A stretch of 64,000 nucleotides of DNA from Clostridiales bacterium. Lineage in GTDB: Bacteria; Bacillota; Clostridia; Caldicoprobacterales; DTU083. Below are positions 44,371 to 54,575 of the stretch, in pieces; position 1 is the stretch's first letter, and every line of letters begins with the position of its first letter. The stretch spans positions 111,132-175,131 of the forward strand of contig DUSN01000080.1 in assembly GCA_012842605.1 (NCBI GenBank). Reading direction: 5' to 3'. Below the pieces are notes generated by a model. That model ran no database searches and had not been told where the DNA came from. It saw only the letters and a program-made list of their open reading frames with translations. Both the position numbers and the translations under genes were made by a program.

Positions 44371-45726
44371 TTATTTTCCCTTATTGTCTGAATAATGATT
44401 CCTAATCCTGTCAAGCAGGTATGCAGCGTTATTCCTTGCGGGGTCTTCCAGCACCCATTGATATGCCAGCTTAAGTGCTTCTCCTATTATTCTTTGATCA
44501 TTTGTGCCGATTCCCAGCTTATGAATGTCATTTCCGTTTACAGCCAGCTGGCTGGGAAGAACCGGGTCATTGTTCTGTAAAATTTCATCCAGCAGCGCTG
44601 AAGCTGTTCTTGCTTTATTAGATGCTGCATCATCATTATTTGCTGAATCATTATAACTTGCCGGATTATCTGCTGCATCATTATTAAGTGCATTCTGCAT
44701 TGCATTATACCATTTTATTATCTGTCTGGCATCCTCAGCACCCATATTGCCAAGCAGCCTTCGCATGGTAAATGGGCTGACCTCCATAGCTGAGAAACCA
44801 GAATACCCCTGAAGCAAACTTATAACATGACGCATGGTTTTATTATCATATCTTAGGTTTGACATAATTTCCTTCACAGCATCGCTGTTTTCCTGTGCTG
44901 TAAAATCTTTAGGATATAAAATTACAATAAGGGCAGCCAATCTATAGGATAGGTTGGGTTCAATTGCTTTCATTGCCTGTATGCCATTTGCAGTCAGCCT
45001 GCCCGGCTTTGTAAGAACGCCTGTAATAGTATTTCTGACTGCAAACAGAATACCAATGATTTCTGTTTCCTGCATTAGCATCAGTCCTTTATGGTGATGG
45101 GGTGAAAGCAGCAGCTTATCCAGCTCGCTCCGTATCCGCTCCGATGAAACCTTGAGCAATTGATTGGAGCAATCCTTCATTGCCTTCGTTGTTTCTTCAT
45201 CAAGTGAAAAATCCAGTTGTGCACAAAAACGTATGCCCCTCATGATACGCAGGGGATCCTCTGCAAATCGTTCATAGGGGGAGCCTACAGTACGGATGAT
45301 ATGCTGTTCAAGGTCCCGCCTGCCGCCGAAAGGATCAACCAACCCATCGGCTATAAAGGGATTATAGGCCATGGCATTAACGGTAAAATCCCTCCGGGAA
45401 AGGTCTGCAAAAATATCAGAAACAAATGTAATCTGATCGGGATGGCGGCTGTCTGAATAAAGCGATTCCTTTCGAAAGGTGGTGACCTCTATGTTTTGAC
45501 CGCCGACTGCAACTGTTATGGTTCCGAAGCGTTTACCGCCGGACCAGGTCTTTTCTTCTGAAAACAGGTTCTCGATTTGGTCAGGTGTCAATGACGTTGC
45601 TATATCATAGTCAGTGACGGTAATTCCCAGCAGCCTGTCCCTGAGAGCACCCCCTACCAGGTATGCCTGCCCGCCGGCATTCATTATTTTCTTCATTACG
45701 TATTCCACTGCATAAGGCAGATTCAT
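44371..45726 (-). CDS. cca: CCA-adding tRNA nucleotidyltransferase
   Basis: A 451-residue class II nucleotidyltransferase that builds or repairs the CCA end of tRNA. Motif A is YLVGGALRDRLLG with DYDIATS carrying the catalytic Asp pair; RRDFTVNAMAY and EDPLRIMRGIRFCAQLDF (NTP-binding arginines) follow. Between residues about 345 and 375 a low-complexity Asn/Asp/Ala stretch interrupts the C-terminal half. ATG 45726 is chosen because GGAGGG lies 8 bases upstream. The tRNA genes in this window already encode CCA, so the main role would be repair. Confidence 0.9.
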   Translation of the reverse strand: MNLPYAVEYVMKKIMNAGGQAYLVGGALRDRLLGITVTDYDIATSLTPDQIENLFSEEKTWSGGKRFGTITVAVGGQNIEVTTFRKESLYSDSRHPDQITFVSDIFADLSRRDFTVNAMAYNPFIADGLVDPFGGRRDLEQHIIRTVGSPYERFAEDPLRIMRGIRFCAQLDFSLDEETTKAMKDCSNQLLKVSSERIRSELDKLLLSPHHHKGLMLMQETEIIGILFAVRNTITGVLTKPGRLTANGIQAMKAIEPNLSYRLAALIVILYPKDFTAQENSDAVKEIMSNLRYDNKTMRHVISLLQGYSGFSAMEVSPFTMRRLLGNMGAEDARQIIKWYNAMQNALNNDAADNPASYNDSANNDDAASNKARTASALLDEILQNNDPVLPSQLAVNGNDIHKLGIGTNDQRIIGEALKLAYQWVLEDPARNNAAYLLDRIRNHYSDNKGK

Positions 45727-45799
45727 ATGCAAATCCCTCCGTCTCAGGAGTTGTATCTTTGCTTATCTATGCTGCATTTGTAAAACATATAGCAGCAAG

Positions 45800-45825
45800 A
45801 AAAGTTCCCGCTTCAGGCAGCGGGA
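45800..45825 (-). terminator. Terminator of the SpoIID-like gene
   Basis: Minus-strand stem TCCCGCT/AGCGGGA with a 6-base loop, followed by ACTTTTCTT, about 30 bases after the stop codon. Confidence 0.7.
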
Positions 45826-45853
45826 GCAAGCTGCATTATGCAAGTACAATCTT

Positions 45854-48028
45854 CTATTCTGCATAAATGTTTTTTAGCTCGCTGCCCGGATAATAGTGTT
45901 TTATAATCTCCTGCCATGTTCTGCCTAAAAGGGTCAGTCCGTATGTTCCATACTGGCTCATGCCGACACCATGCCCGTATCCTCCGCCTTTTATGAGTAT
46001 TTCCTTTATATTGCCCTCGGAATCCCTTGTAAAATCAACATAGGCAAAAGCACTGGGCAGCAGGGGAAAGTTGTCGCGAATCGATCCATCATGGCATTGC
46101 AGCTTTATGGGCTTGTTATCCAAATGGTTGACAGGCTGCAATACCCGCCGTATGTTGTATTCCTTCATAATCTTGAATACTCCGTGGGTTGTGGTGATTT
46201 CCAGCTCCATTATATTGCCGCCTTCACCCCGCCGGACTACTTCTATATTTAGAAGTGTCCCTATATCCTCTGGAATCTCCTTGCTTTCATATGATCCTTC
46301 AGCCGTTTTTGTCAGGACGAACAATGGCTGTTCCTGGTATAATGAAGGCAATGTACGGGACAATACTGCTTCAAGCTGTTCCCGGGTCATCTCAACACTC
46401 CAGCGGAAGAAGGGAGAAAACCTGTCATACCCGGGCAGATCGTTCTGATCCAGGAAGGCCCGGAAATTTCCTTCTTTGTACAAATCCGGCATTTTCCCAT
46501 CATATTGAGGGTTTGCAGTCAGGTACGGAACTTCCTCTGAAGGGAATTCATTGTCCTGATTGCTCCATACCTCATGAAAATTGGCGGTATACCCGCATGA
46601 GGTGGAAAAGAACCGGGTATCAACAATGTCATCGCCGTATACGGCTACTATACCGGCTGTTTCATTGACTGCAAGCGTTGCAACATCCTGTTTGCTGATA
46701 TTATTGTAAACCTGACTTGCAACGCTGTCATCAAGGTGAGCGCCATAAGCCCGGTAACCGGATCTCTGGATGGCTTTTACTGCATAGGACCTGGCAGCGA
46801 CTGCCTGTACCTTTAGTGCCTCAACTCCGAATTTAACCGGCATTTCACTGGGTACAACCGTATAAAGGTATTCCTCCAGGCTTATTTCGTTAACCAGGGT
46901 CAATTGCCCGTTATAGACCGCTGCTTCCAAAGTTCCATGGTATGGCGTACCCCTTGACGGATGACTCATGCTTCTGTTTATGGTCTTTACATACAAAGGT
47001 TCCTGCCCCTTGCTGCGTATGTGCCACCTAAAAAGCGATGAAGCCAGTTTTTTTCCGTCCAGCCAAACTTCGCTTTCCTGCCCTGATGGCCTGAACTCTG
47101 CTGCCTGCCCGGCGTCAAAGGACAGATGGATGCCATTGGGGATAGAATATACTTCAAATTCTTCCTGGCAGGTTATTTCAATGCTGGAATGCAGCAGGCT
47201 GGTATAGCTGCTGTCCCTCAGGGCGACCCGGATCTTGTCATAGCTTTTGAATGGCTGGGTCATTATGGCCAGCAATCCTTTCTGGTCTGCTGCCTGGTAT
47301 AGAGTGGCTTTTGCAGCTCCAATTGGAATGGCATAATAGCCTGCAAATTGAATTGAACCTTCTTTCTGAATATATACCGGGAAGTTTTCCTGGATATCAA
47401 ATAAACCCAGTTCTTCATCCTCCAGCACTGTATTTGACAGGGACATAACCCTTGTTAGATTTACAGGCTTCAGCGGCTTTATAGATGCTAAAATTCCGTC
47501 TATTGTGTAATAGCTGACGGGCTGGTCTAATTTAACGTCTGTTGTTGATAAAGCCTTGATTTCTTCTGTCTCATCACCTATGATTATTGTCCATTTTTTG
47601 TGAGTTCTATCAACATCGGACACAGAAACCGGAATTCCATAGGACTGGAAAACAACTTCAGGCAGCTCATCAACAAGCCACTTATTGGCATATTTTCCCA
47701 TGTCGAAGCTGAAGGGAATGCGGCCTGCTGGGAATTCAGCAGCAGCCCAGATCTTTGCCTTCTTTTTGCCCAGGGATTCTACACGATCAATTGTATAATT
47801 TTCAATACCTTCCTGCTGCATGAATTCAATGAACGGATGATTCTCAAGCTTTGGCAGCATATAATCTGAATGGTCTTCGTTTGCAGTTACTGTGCTTAAA
47901 AAGCCGTCCGCTGCCTTTTTTTGAGGCGGCTGGATGGTTAATATAAGATATATTGAACAGCCAATTGCCAGCAGAATTGGTATAACAAGCAATAAGGGAA
48001 ATTTCCTTTTACGGGACCTGTGTTTCAT
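45854..48028 (-). CDS. SpoIID/LytB-domain protein with membrane anchor
   Basis: A 724-residue protein with one N-terminal membrane helix (residues 11-32) and a long extracytoplasmic part. Residues about 395-510 hold the SpoIID core: LEEYLYTVVPSEMP, EALKVQAVAARSYAVK and FFSTSCGYTANFHEVW. The final KGGGYGHGVGMSQYGT is the matching C-terminal motif. SpoIID proteins are lytic transglycosylases or amidase activators acting on peptidoglycan during engulfment or germination. The N-terminal 370 residues are not recognised, so this is larger than classic SpoIID (about 340) and may be a vegetative or spore-envelope homologue. It is monocistronic on the minus strand. Confidence 0.85.
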   Translation of the reverse strand: MKHRSRKRKFPLLLVIPILLAIGCSIYLILTIQPPQKKAADGFLSTVTANEDHSDYMLPKLENHPFIEFMQQEGIENYTIDRVESLGKKKAKIWAAAEFPAGRIPFSFDMGKYANKWLVDELPEVVFQSYGIPVSVSDVDRTHKKWTIIIGDETEEIKALSTTDVKLDQPVSYYTIDGILASIKPLKPVNLTRVMSLSNTVLEDEELGLFDIQENFPVYIQKEGSIQFAGYYAIPIGAAKATLYQAADQKGLLAIMTQPFKSYDKIRVALRDSSYTSLLHSSIEITCQEEFEVYSIPNGIHLSFDAGQAAEFRPSGQESEVWLDGKKLASSLFRWHIRSKGQEPLYVKTINRSMSHPSRGTPYHGTLEAAVYNGQLTLVNEISLEEYLYTVVPSEMPVKFGVEALKVQAVAARSYAVKAIQRSGYRAYGAHLDDSVASQVYNNISKQDVATLAVNETAGIVAVYGDDIVDTRFFSTSCGYTANFHEVWSNQDNEFPSEEVPYLTANPQYDGKMPDLYKEGNFRAFLDQNDLPGYDRFSPFFRWSVEMTREQLEAVLSRTLPSLYQEQPLFVLTKTAEGSYESKEIPEDIGTLLNIEVVRRGEGGNIMELEITTTHGVFKIMKEYNIRRVLQPVNHLDNKPIKLQCHDGSIRDNFPLLPSAFAYVDFTRDSEGNIKEILIKGGGYGHGVGMSQYGTYGLTLLGRTWQEIIKHYYPGSELKNIYAE

Positions 48029-48175
48029 GTACTCACCTCATCTTAGTCAATTTATATATACCTGATACGAAGTATGATTATAACTATATATCTACCAGTA
48101 TTTTTACATATTTATGATAATCTGTATGGAGATAAAGCGCTATACGTGCTAAAATATAAAAAAAGGGGGAATTAT

Positions 48176-49900
48176 ATGTCGAACAAATGGCGGGCAATGC
48201 TGTCAGCAATGCTTCTTATAAGCATCTTTTTATTGAATGTCCCGGTAATGGCCCAGGAACAATCAACTTATTCCATATCAGAATATACCTCGAAAATAAA
48301 TATATATCCGGACGGCTCGGTATATTTTGATGAAACTATTACATATCTCATAACAGAGGATACAACAAATATCATAAAACCTATACCCATGGCACAGTCA
48401 TCTAAAGTGGAGGAAATGCAGGTATTCGCCATGGGATCTGCAGACGTAAACAATCCTGAGGAGACAGTTTTAGAGGAGTTAAATCAGGTTGACAGTCTCC
48501 CCGGAGCTGCAGAAAATGTTTACAGTTATTCTCTTGCTGATGAGGAAAGAGATATCTATCATATTACCATACCGGTAGAAGGAAGTAAACGGGAGGAAAA
48601 GACTTTTGTCTACCGTTACAAGATGATGGATACCGTGTATTTATACAAGGACACGGCAGCTTTCTTCTGGCAGTTTTTATTGCCCGGCCAGGGAGTAGAA
48701 GCAAGGAATGTATTTATAGAGGCCGCCCTTCCGGGTACAGTTTCCCCCGATGAAATGATCGGTTATGCCAGAGGCGCATTATTCTCCGAAAAAGAAGTCC
48801 TGGATGGCGGAATATTTCGTTTAACAGCAGAGAAAATCAGTGAAAGCGAATACCTGGAGTTTGTGCTGTTGGCTCCGAACTCCCTGTTCCCTGAGGGCAG
48901 GAAGATAATTGACAACTTTGCAGAGGATGACATCCTGTCAGACATGGCTTCCTGGGAGGATCAGGCCTTACAGGCAAAAAGGAAAGCGGAACTGAGGCTC
49001 TACGGCAGTTATGGGATAGCATTGTTATCCATTCTCCTCAGCCTGGGAACAGGTTTGCTTCTGTATTTGAATACCAGGACAAAAAAGAAGAAGATCCAGC
49101 TGACTGAAATAAAAGAACTGCCTGATGCCGAAATTTCACCGGCTGAGCTTGGTTTACTGCTGGGACGCGGAAAGATAAGGCCGAGGGATCTTTTTTCTAC
49201 AATCATTTACTTGATTCAAACCCGGCACCTGGAACTGCGATACAATCAGAACAATGAAGAGTCTGTTGCAATCCGGTATGATATCGGAAGAGAAAAGCTT
49301 AAACCTCATGAGGAATATATTCTAAGCTGGCTGGATTCTGAAAAAGCCGATAATGGAACATTGCCCCTGGAATATATAGACCGGCTTCTTGCCAATTATG
49401 ACAGAGGAAGCAAGAAAAAGATTTCCACATGGGAGAAGCTTGTGTACCGTAAGGCAGACAAAAGAAAATTCCATGAGAATATTTCAAAAGCAAAGGGTTG
49501 GGCTATGGGTGCAGCAGCTGTCACTATGCTTACCGCTGTTGTGTCAGGGCTTGTGCTGGAAAATTACCTGGCCGGCCTGGTAACAGGAATAATTGCCATT
49601 GTATTGGCAGTGTATACAATTACGGCTAAAAAGCTCAGCGAAGAAGCATTAATGTGCTCCCAGCAATGGCTGCAATTCAAAGAATACCTGGGTATGCAGC
49701 TTGAAGGCCAGGAAAACCCGCTCCCAATCAGCAAATGGGAGGAATATCTTGCTTACGCAGTTCCCCTCGGAATAGCAGGAGAAATAATGGACAAGCTTCC
49801 CAATAACTATAAGGAAAGTGCTTTCGAGGACGGTAACCTTACAGTACTCTACAGGACAAACCATGCGTGGATTAAAAACAATTTAAAGAAACTTAAGTAG
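48176..49900 (+). CDS. DUF2207-family membrane protein
   Basis: A 574-residue protein beginning with a signal peptide (hydrophobic residues 8-24, likely cleavage after VMA). The extracytoplasmic part has the typical opening of DUF2207 proteins, IYPDGSVYFDETITYLI. A membrane helix lies near residues 280-300 (IALLSILLSLGTGLLLYL) and two more near 440-480; the C-terminus is cytoplasmic. Function unknown; the topology suggests a surface-sensing or cell-wall protein. ATG 48176 has GGGGGA upstream, and the longer reading from 48074 has no ribosome site. It has its own terminator. Confidence 0.82.
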   Translation: MSNKWRAMLSAMLLISIFLLNVPVMAQEQSTYSISEYTSKINIYPDGSVYFDETITYLITEDTTNIIKPIPMAQSSKVEEMQVFAMGSADVNNPEETVLEELNQVDSLPGAAENVYSYSLADEERDIYHITIPVEGSKREEKTFVYRYKMMDTVYLYKDTAAFFWQFLLPGQGVEARNVFIEAALPGTVSPDEMIGYARGALFSEKEVLDGGIFRLTAEKISESEYLEFVLLAPNSLFPEGRKIIDNFAEDDILSDMASWEDQALQAKRKAELRLYGSYGIALLSILLSLGTGLLLYLNTRTKKKKIQLTEIKELPDAEISPAELGLLLGRGKIRPRDLFSTIIYLIQTRHLELRYNQNNEESVAIRYDIGREKLKPHEEYILSWLDSEKADNGTLPLEYIDRLLANYDRGSKKKISTWEKLVYRKADKRKFHENISKAKGWAMGAAAVTMLTAVVSGLVLENYLAGLVTGIIAIVLAVYTITAKKLSEEALMCSQQWLQFKEYLGMQLEGQENPLPISKWEEYLAYAVPLGIAGEIMDKLPNNYKESAFEDGNLTVLYRTNHAWIKNNLKKLK

Positions 49901-49906
49901 CAAAAT

Positions 49907-49941
49907 AGCTGTCTCAGTATGCACTCTGAGACAGCTTTTTT
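49907..49941 (+). terminator. Terminator after the DUF2207 gene
   Basis: A 10-bp stem AGCTGTCTCA/TGAGACAGCT with a 10-base loop and TTTTTT, 6 bases after the stop. Confidence 0.92.
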
Positions 49942-49996
49942 ATACCTGCAACTCCCTTAAAAGAGCCGGAGAGATGGCCGGTCAGCAAGCTAATGC

Positions 49997-50815
49997 TTAC
50001 CTACGCCATTTCATATACTTTTTCTCCAGCCAGGCTACACCCTGGTACATAAGTGCTGCGGCCACAAGTAGTATTACCACACTGGTCATCACCAGGTCCA
50101 GCTGGAACACCTGGCCTCCATAAACCGCCAGATATCCCAGGCCTGCCTTGGATACCAGGAATTCACCGACGATAACGCCTACCCAGGACATGCCCACGTT
50201 TATTTTAAGTGCGGATATTATGGTGGGTATGCTGGCAGGAAGCACTACCTTGGTGAGAATCTGCTTTTTAGCGGCACCGAATGTTTTCAGTAGTTTTATC
50301 TTATCCGGACTGACATTGAGAAAACCATTCAGTACAGCTATAACTGTTACTATAACCGATACCAGCAATGCCATGGTGACAATTGCGACCGTTCCTGCAC
50401 CCATCCAGACTATTATGATGGGGCCTAGTGCTACCTTTGGCAGGCTGTTTAACACAACAAGATAAGGATCGGCTACCTTGGCAATAAAGTCGGACCACCA
50501 AAGAATAACCGCTATTATGGTACCTAATATGGTTCCCAGCGTAAAACCGATTACTGTTTCATACAGGGTAACAGACACATGCTTGAACAGTTCTCCTGTT
50601 TGTGCAAGCTTGCCTAAGGTATTTAAAATACGCGTTGGTTGACTGGTAATGAAAGCGTCAATCCATTTCATATTGGCAGCCAGTTCCCATAAAGCCAGGA
50701 CCAGTATCAGCACAGCGACTTGAGTAATACGGATAGCGGTTCTTTTTTGCTTGATTTTTTTCAGGTAGGCCAGATGTTCCGGCGAAACCGAATTTGTTTT
50801 GTTGTTAACTGACAT
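49997..50815 (-). CDS. SsuC/TauC-like ABC importer permease
   Basis: A 272-residue membrane subunit with six helices and the ABC-coupling loop KLLKTFGAAKKQILTKVVLPASIPTI. It belongs to the nitrate/sulfonate/taurine family (SsuC, TauC, also ThiX). The start is ATG 50815 because AAGGAG is 10 bases before it; the overlap with the ATPase gene end is 11 bases, implying translational coupling. Gene order ATPase then permease is the usual one. No binding-protein gene follows; a candidate lies at 54696-55700. Confidence 0.88.
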   Translation of the reverse strand: MSVNNKTNSVSPEHLAYLKKIKQKRTAIRITQVAVLILVLALWELAANMKWIDAFITSQPTRILNTLGKLAQTGELFKHVSVTLYETVIGFTLGTILGTIIAVILWWSDFIAKVADPYLVVLNSLPKVALGPIIIVWMGAGTVAIVTMALLVSVIVTVIAVLNGFLNVSPDKIKLLKTFGAAKKQILTKVVLPASIPTIISALKINVGMSWVGVIVGEFLVSKAGLGYLAVYGGQVFQLDLVMTSVVILLVAAALMYQGVAWLEKKYMKWRR

Positions 50816-51581
50816 GGACATCCAGCTCCTTCCATATTTTGTTGAAGTATTCACGGAATTCCGGTGCTTTACGCAGCTCTACCGGGCTCCTGTTCTGCCC
50901 GGTAAGCTTGATGACATATTCGCTTTTTATTGTACCTGGCCGTTTACTGAGCACCAGCAGCCTGTCAGACATACTGATAGCCTCTGATATGTCGTGGGTT
51001 ACCAGCAAAGCGGTTTTCTTTTCCTTTCGGATTATATTTGTAACTTCATCGGACAAAGCCAGACGTGTCTGGTAATCCAATGCCGAGAAAGGTTCGTCTA
51101 AGAGCAGGACTTCAGGGTTTATGGCCAGTGTGCGGATAAGAGCCACCCTTTGACGCATACCGCCTGATAATTGCTGAGGATAATGATTCCGGAAGTCTCC
51201 CAGTCCATAGGTTTCCAACAGTTCAATTGCCCTTTGCTTGCTTTCTTTGCTGATTTTGCCTTGTATTTCAAGTCCTAAAAGGACATTTTGCTGAATTGTA
51301 CGCCATTCAAACAAGTGATCCTGCTGTAACATGTATCCTACTTTACTGGAAGGACCTTCAACCTCCTTTCCTTCAATGAGAACCCGCCCGGATGTGGGTT
51401 TCATTAATCCGGCGATTAAGGATAGTATTGTGGTTTTTCCGCATCCGCTGGGACCGACAATTCCTATAAATTCCCCTTTGGAAACTGTAAAGCTTATATT
51501 TTGAATAGCAGGGGTTTCACCTTCCAGGCTATGATAGTTCAAACTTACATTGTCCAGTGTTACAATGTCTTGATGATTCAT
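50805..51581 (-). CDS. SsuB/TauB-like ABC importer ATPase
   Basis: A 258-residue nucleotide-binding subunit. Walker A is GPSGCGKTT near residue 38, signature LSGGMRQR, Walker B LLLDEPFSALD, and the switch His is in VTHDISEA. Length and C-terminal ending match SsuB/TauB/ThiZ. A GGGGGAGG site precedes the ATG. It overlaps the permease start by 11 bases. The pair lies on the minus strand and is separated from its probable binding protein by secDF and a small gene on the opposite strand. Confidence 0.92.
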   Translation of the reverse strand: MNHQDIVTLDNVSLNYHSLEGETPAIQNISFTVSKGEFIGIVGPSGCGKTTILSLIAGLMKPTSGRVLIEGKEVEGPSSKVGYMLQQDHLFEWRTIQQNVLLGLEIQGKISKESKQRAIELLETYGLGDFRNHYPQQLSGGMRQRVALIRTLAINPEVLLLDEPFSALDYQTRLALSDEVTNIIRKEKKTALLVTHDISEAISMSDRLLVLSKRPGTIKSEYVIKLTGQNRSPVELRKAPEFREYFNKIWKELDVHVS

Positions 51582-51738
51582 TCATACCAATCCTCCCCCA
51601 AAATTAACCCTAGTTTATAGTATTCCATTTAGCTGAATGTGTTCGAGAAACATAACAAAAGATATCCTTGTTTACACAATCAGGATTTCAATATATAATA
51701 TATAAGTCGTACAAATAATTCTCTGGGAGGTGGGCAGA

Positions 51739-52152
51739 TTGTACAAGCATGGATTTGGCAGAAAATCAAATGTTTTAATTGCTGTTTGCCTTTTTGTTGT
51801 GCTGCTTGCATGTGCAGTTGTAAGCCCATCCGAGAATTTCATTGGCGGAAAAAGCGAATCAGGATCTGCTGGGACCATGGGATCATATGACAAGACTCCC
51901 GAGTTTGTGCTGCCTGTATCCCTGCCGGACAATCAAATGCTGGCAGGAGTTATTATTACCCAGGCTAAGAACACTGTTATCCAGACCAGCAGTAGATGGA
52001 TTAGTTTTCTCTTCATTGCAGGCATTCTGCTGTATGGCTGCATGGTTCCTAAGAGGCACCAGTATACAGCAGTTAATCATATCATTGCGAAACCGCCTGA
52101 GATTTCACTCCGAATTGGTGGACATGCTCCTCCTGTGTGCACAGCGGTTTGA
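51739..52152 (+). CDS. Small two-helix membrane protein, unrecognised
   Basis: A 137-residue protein with hydrophobic segments near residues 11-28 and 85-102, the first possibly a signal anchor. The middle loop is polar and the C-terminus after the second helix is basic and His/Pro-rich. No known domain. TTG 51739 is chosen as start because GGGAGG lies 8 bases before it; GTG 51730 would overlap the site. It ends 51 bases before secD in the same direction and may be co-transcribed with it. Confidence 0.5.
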   Translation: MYKHGFGRKSNVLIAVCLFVVLLACAVVSPSENFIGGKSESGSAGTMGSYDKTPEFVLPVSLPDNQMLAGVIITQAKNTVIQTSSRWISFLFIAGILLYGCMVPKRHQYTAVNHIIAKPPEISLRIGGHAPPVCTAV

Positions 52153-52203
52153 ATGCAAGGAAAGCATTGATCGCATTAAAGTTGCCGAAAGGAGTATAAT
52201 TGA

Positions 52204-53487
52204 ATGAAAAAAAGGAAAATTATCTTTTTTATTGTATTTGCTATAGCCCTATTAATGACATATACAGCTTTATTCGGGCTGGTCATACCTCTTGGACCGG
52301 CTCTGGAATTTGTAGTACCCGGTGCTCCTAATATGAGGTATGGTATTGATATCAGGGGCGGTGTAGATGCTGCTTTTGAGCCTGTAGATCTGGACCGCAA
52401 ACCTACCAAGCAGGAGCTGGATTCTGCACGTTCGGTTATTGAAACAAGACTTGACAACTTAAACATCCTGGACCGTGAAGTAACCATAGACGAGCAAAAC
52501 GGATATATCATAGTAAGATTCCCATGGCAGGCTACTGAGACGGAATTTGACCCGGAGACAGCCATAGCTGAACTTGGTGAAACGGCTATGCTGACCTTCC
52601 AGGATGAGGACGGGAATGTACTGGTTGACGGTTCACATGTAAAAGAAGCAGGTGTCGGCACCAATCCGGAAACCGGAGGTTATGTGGTGACACTTGAATT
52701 TGATGATGAGGGAGCCAAGCTTTTCAGTGAAGCTACTAAAAGACTGGTAGGCAAACTAATCAATATTTATATGGATGAAACCCTGATTCAATCCGCCGTT
52801 GTTAAGGTTCATATTCCTAACGGAGAAGCCTTTATAGACGGCATGAAGGGACCTGAAGAAGCCAAGGCATTGGCTGATAAGATTAACGCCGGTGCTCTGC
52901 CCTTCTCCTTGACCTCTAAGAACCATTCCACCATAAGTCCTACACTGGGCAGCGGTGCACTGGAAACAATGGTATGGGCAGGCGTCATTGCTTTTGCGGT
53001 TATTTGTGTACTGTTGATACTGTACTACCGGCTGCCTGGTTTTGTTGCCTGCATTTCTCTGCTGATTCAGGTTTCCGGCCAGCTGCTGGCTTTGTCAATT
53101 CCACAGATAACCCTTACCCTTACAGGTATAGCAGGTGTTATTCTCTCCATCGGTATGGGTGTTGACGCTAACGTAATTATTTCTGAGCGTATCAGCGAGG
53201 AGATTAAATCCGGCAAGAGCCTGGGATACGCTATATCATTAGGATTTAAAAATGCATTCAGCTCGGTATTTGACGGCAATATAACCGTTTTGATTGTAGG
53301 TGTTATTCTGATGTACTTTGGCTCAGGCTCACTGCTGTCCTTTGCTTATACCCTGCTGACAGGTATCTTCTTTAACTTTATAGCAGGAGTTACAGCATCA
53401 AGACTGATGATTCATTCATTGAGCCAGTTTGAGTTCCTGAAGAAACCCAAGCTTTATACCTGCTTGTCAAGGAGGGTTACACTATGA
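52204..53487 (+). CDS. secD: Protein translocase subunit SecD
   Basis: A 427-residue subunit of the SecDF complex that uses the proton gradient to help release exported proteins. The N-terminal helix is followed by the large periplasmic-type domain with GIDIRGGVDAAF and DNLNILDREV, and the six-helix C-terminal domain with GMGVDANVIISERI containing the conserved Asp. The length is usual for clostridial split SecD. The stop overlaps the secF start (ATGA). Confidence 0.96.
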   Translation: MKKRKIIFFIVFAIALLMTYTALFGLVIPLGPALEFVVPGAPNMRYGIDIRGGVDAAFEPVDLDRKPTKQELDSARSVIETRLDNLNILDREVTIDEQNGYIIVRFPWQATETEFDPETAIAELGETAMLTFQDEDGNVLVDGSHVKEAGVGTNPETGGYVVTLEFDDEGAKLFSEATKRLVGKLINIYMDETLIQSAVVKVHIPNGEAFIDGMKGPEEAKALADKINAGALPFSLTSKNHSTISPTLGSGALETMVWAGVIAFAVICVLLILYYRLPGFVACISLLIQVSGQLLALSIPQITLTLTGIAGVILSIGMGVDANVIISERISEEIKSGKSLGYAISLGFKNAFSSVFDGNITVLIVGVILMYFGSGSLLSFAYTLLTGIFFNFIAGVTASRLMIHSLSQFEFLKKPKLYTCLSRRVTL

Positions 53488-54410
53488 GAATGATTGATTT
53501 CTATGGCAAACGCCGGATCTTTTATGCTATTTCAATATCCATTGTTATCTTAGGTGTAGTAATGAGCTTTGTAAACGGCGTTAAGCTGGATATAAATTTT
53601 AAAGGCGGTTCCCTGCTGAAATACAACTTTACCGGAGATTTGAATGCAGACCGTGCTGCAGATGTAGTATCCGGCATTATAAACCGTGTTGTCAGCACAC
53701 AGATCACCACAGACCTGGCTACTAATGAAAAAAGGCTGGTTATTAATATTGCCGGAAACTACGGCCTGGATGTAAAGGAACAGGAAAAGATGGATGAAGC
53801 GCTTAAGAAGGAATTTCCCAACGCTAATCTCAAGCTAAGCGAATCATCCATGGTAGAGCCTTTCTTTGGGAAAAAGTTTCTGACTAATGGTATCAAGGCC
53901 ATTCTGCTGGCGTCATTCTTTGTTGTAATATACGTATGGTTTAGTTTCCGCAGGATTGGAGGCTTGTCAGCAGGTGTGATGGCTCTGGTTGCCTTGCTGC
54001 ACGACCTGCTGGTGGTATTTGCCACATGTGTAGTTTTCAATATACCAATCGGTGATTCCTTTGTTGCTGTGGCTTTGACTATTATCGGTTACTCCATCAA
54101 TGATACCATCGTTATTTATGACAGAATTCGTGAGAATTTTAAGAAGTATCCGAAGCAATCCATTGAAACAATTACCAATCTTTCCATCAGTCAGTCCATG
54201 ACACGTTCAATAAACACTAACATTGCTGTGTTCATAAGTGTGGCCATGATTTATATATTGGCTGCAGTTAACAGCATTGAGTCAGTACAAAGCTTTGCCC
54301 TGCCAATGGCTATAGGCGCAATCAGCGGCTGTTACTCAACCATTTGCATTGCCGGGCCGCTCTGGGTATCATGGAAGAAATTCAGGGGCATTGAGCATAA
54401 GATGCAATAA
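53484..54410 (+). CDS. secF: Protein translocase subunit SecF
   Basis: A 308-residue partner of SecD. The DINFKGGSLLKY segment starts the extracytoplasmic domain; the GYSINDTIVIYDRIREN motif with the conserved Asp lies in the membrane domain. Six helices are visible. It overlaps secD by four bases. A terminator follows 45 bases later. Confidence 0.96.
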   Translation: MRMIDFYGKRRIFYAISISIVILGVVMSFVNGVKLDINFKGGSLLKYNFTGDLNADRAADVVSGIINRVVSTQITTDLATNEKRLVINIAGNYGLDVKEQEKMDEALKKEFPNANLKLSESSMVEPFFGKKFLTNGIKAILLASFFVVIYVWFSFRRIGGLSAGVMALVALLHDLLVVFATCVVFNIPIGDSFVAVALTIIGYSINDTIVIYDRIRENFKKYPKQSIETITNLSISQSMTRSINTNIAVFISVAMIYILAAVNSIESVQSFALPMAIGAISGCYSTICIAGPLWVSWKKFRGIEHKMQ

Positions 54411-54455
54411 AAACAGATATACTGAACAAACGATGTAGAAATTAAATATGCTTGC

Positions 54456-54494
54456 AAATGACAGGTTCTTTCTGGGCCTGTCATTTGTGTTTTT
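54456..54494 (+). terminator. Terminator of secDF
   Basis: A 10-bp stem AAATGACAGG/CCTGTCATTT with an 11-base loop, followed by GTGTTTTT. Confidence 0.85.
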
Positions 54495-54575
54495 GGCTGA
54501 ACGCTTCCTGCCATCCTTATTTCGTGGGGAAATGAGTTAGCTGCTATATTTCTGACAACAGCAGTCAATGAAAAT

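Noticed and set aside
48074..48175. Longer N-terminus for the DUF2207 protein
   Set aside because: No ribosome site at 48074, and the start at 48176 has GGGGGA and gives a proper signal peptide.
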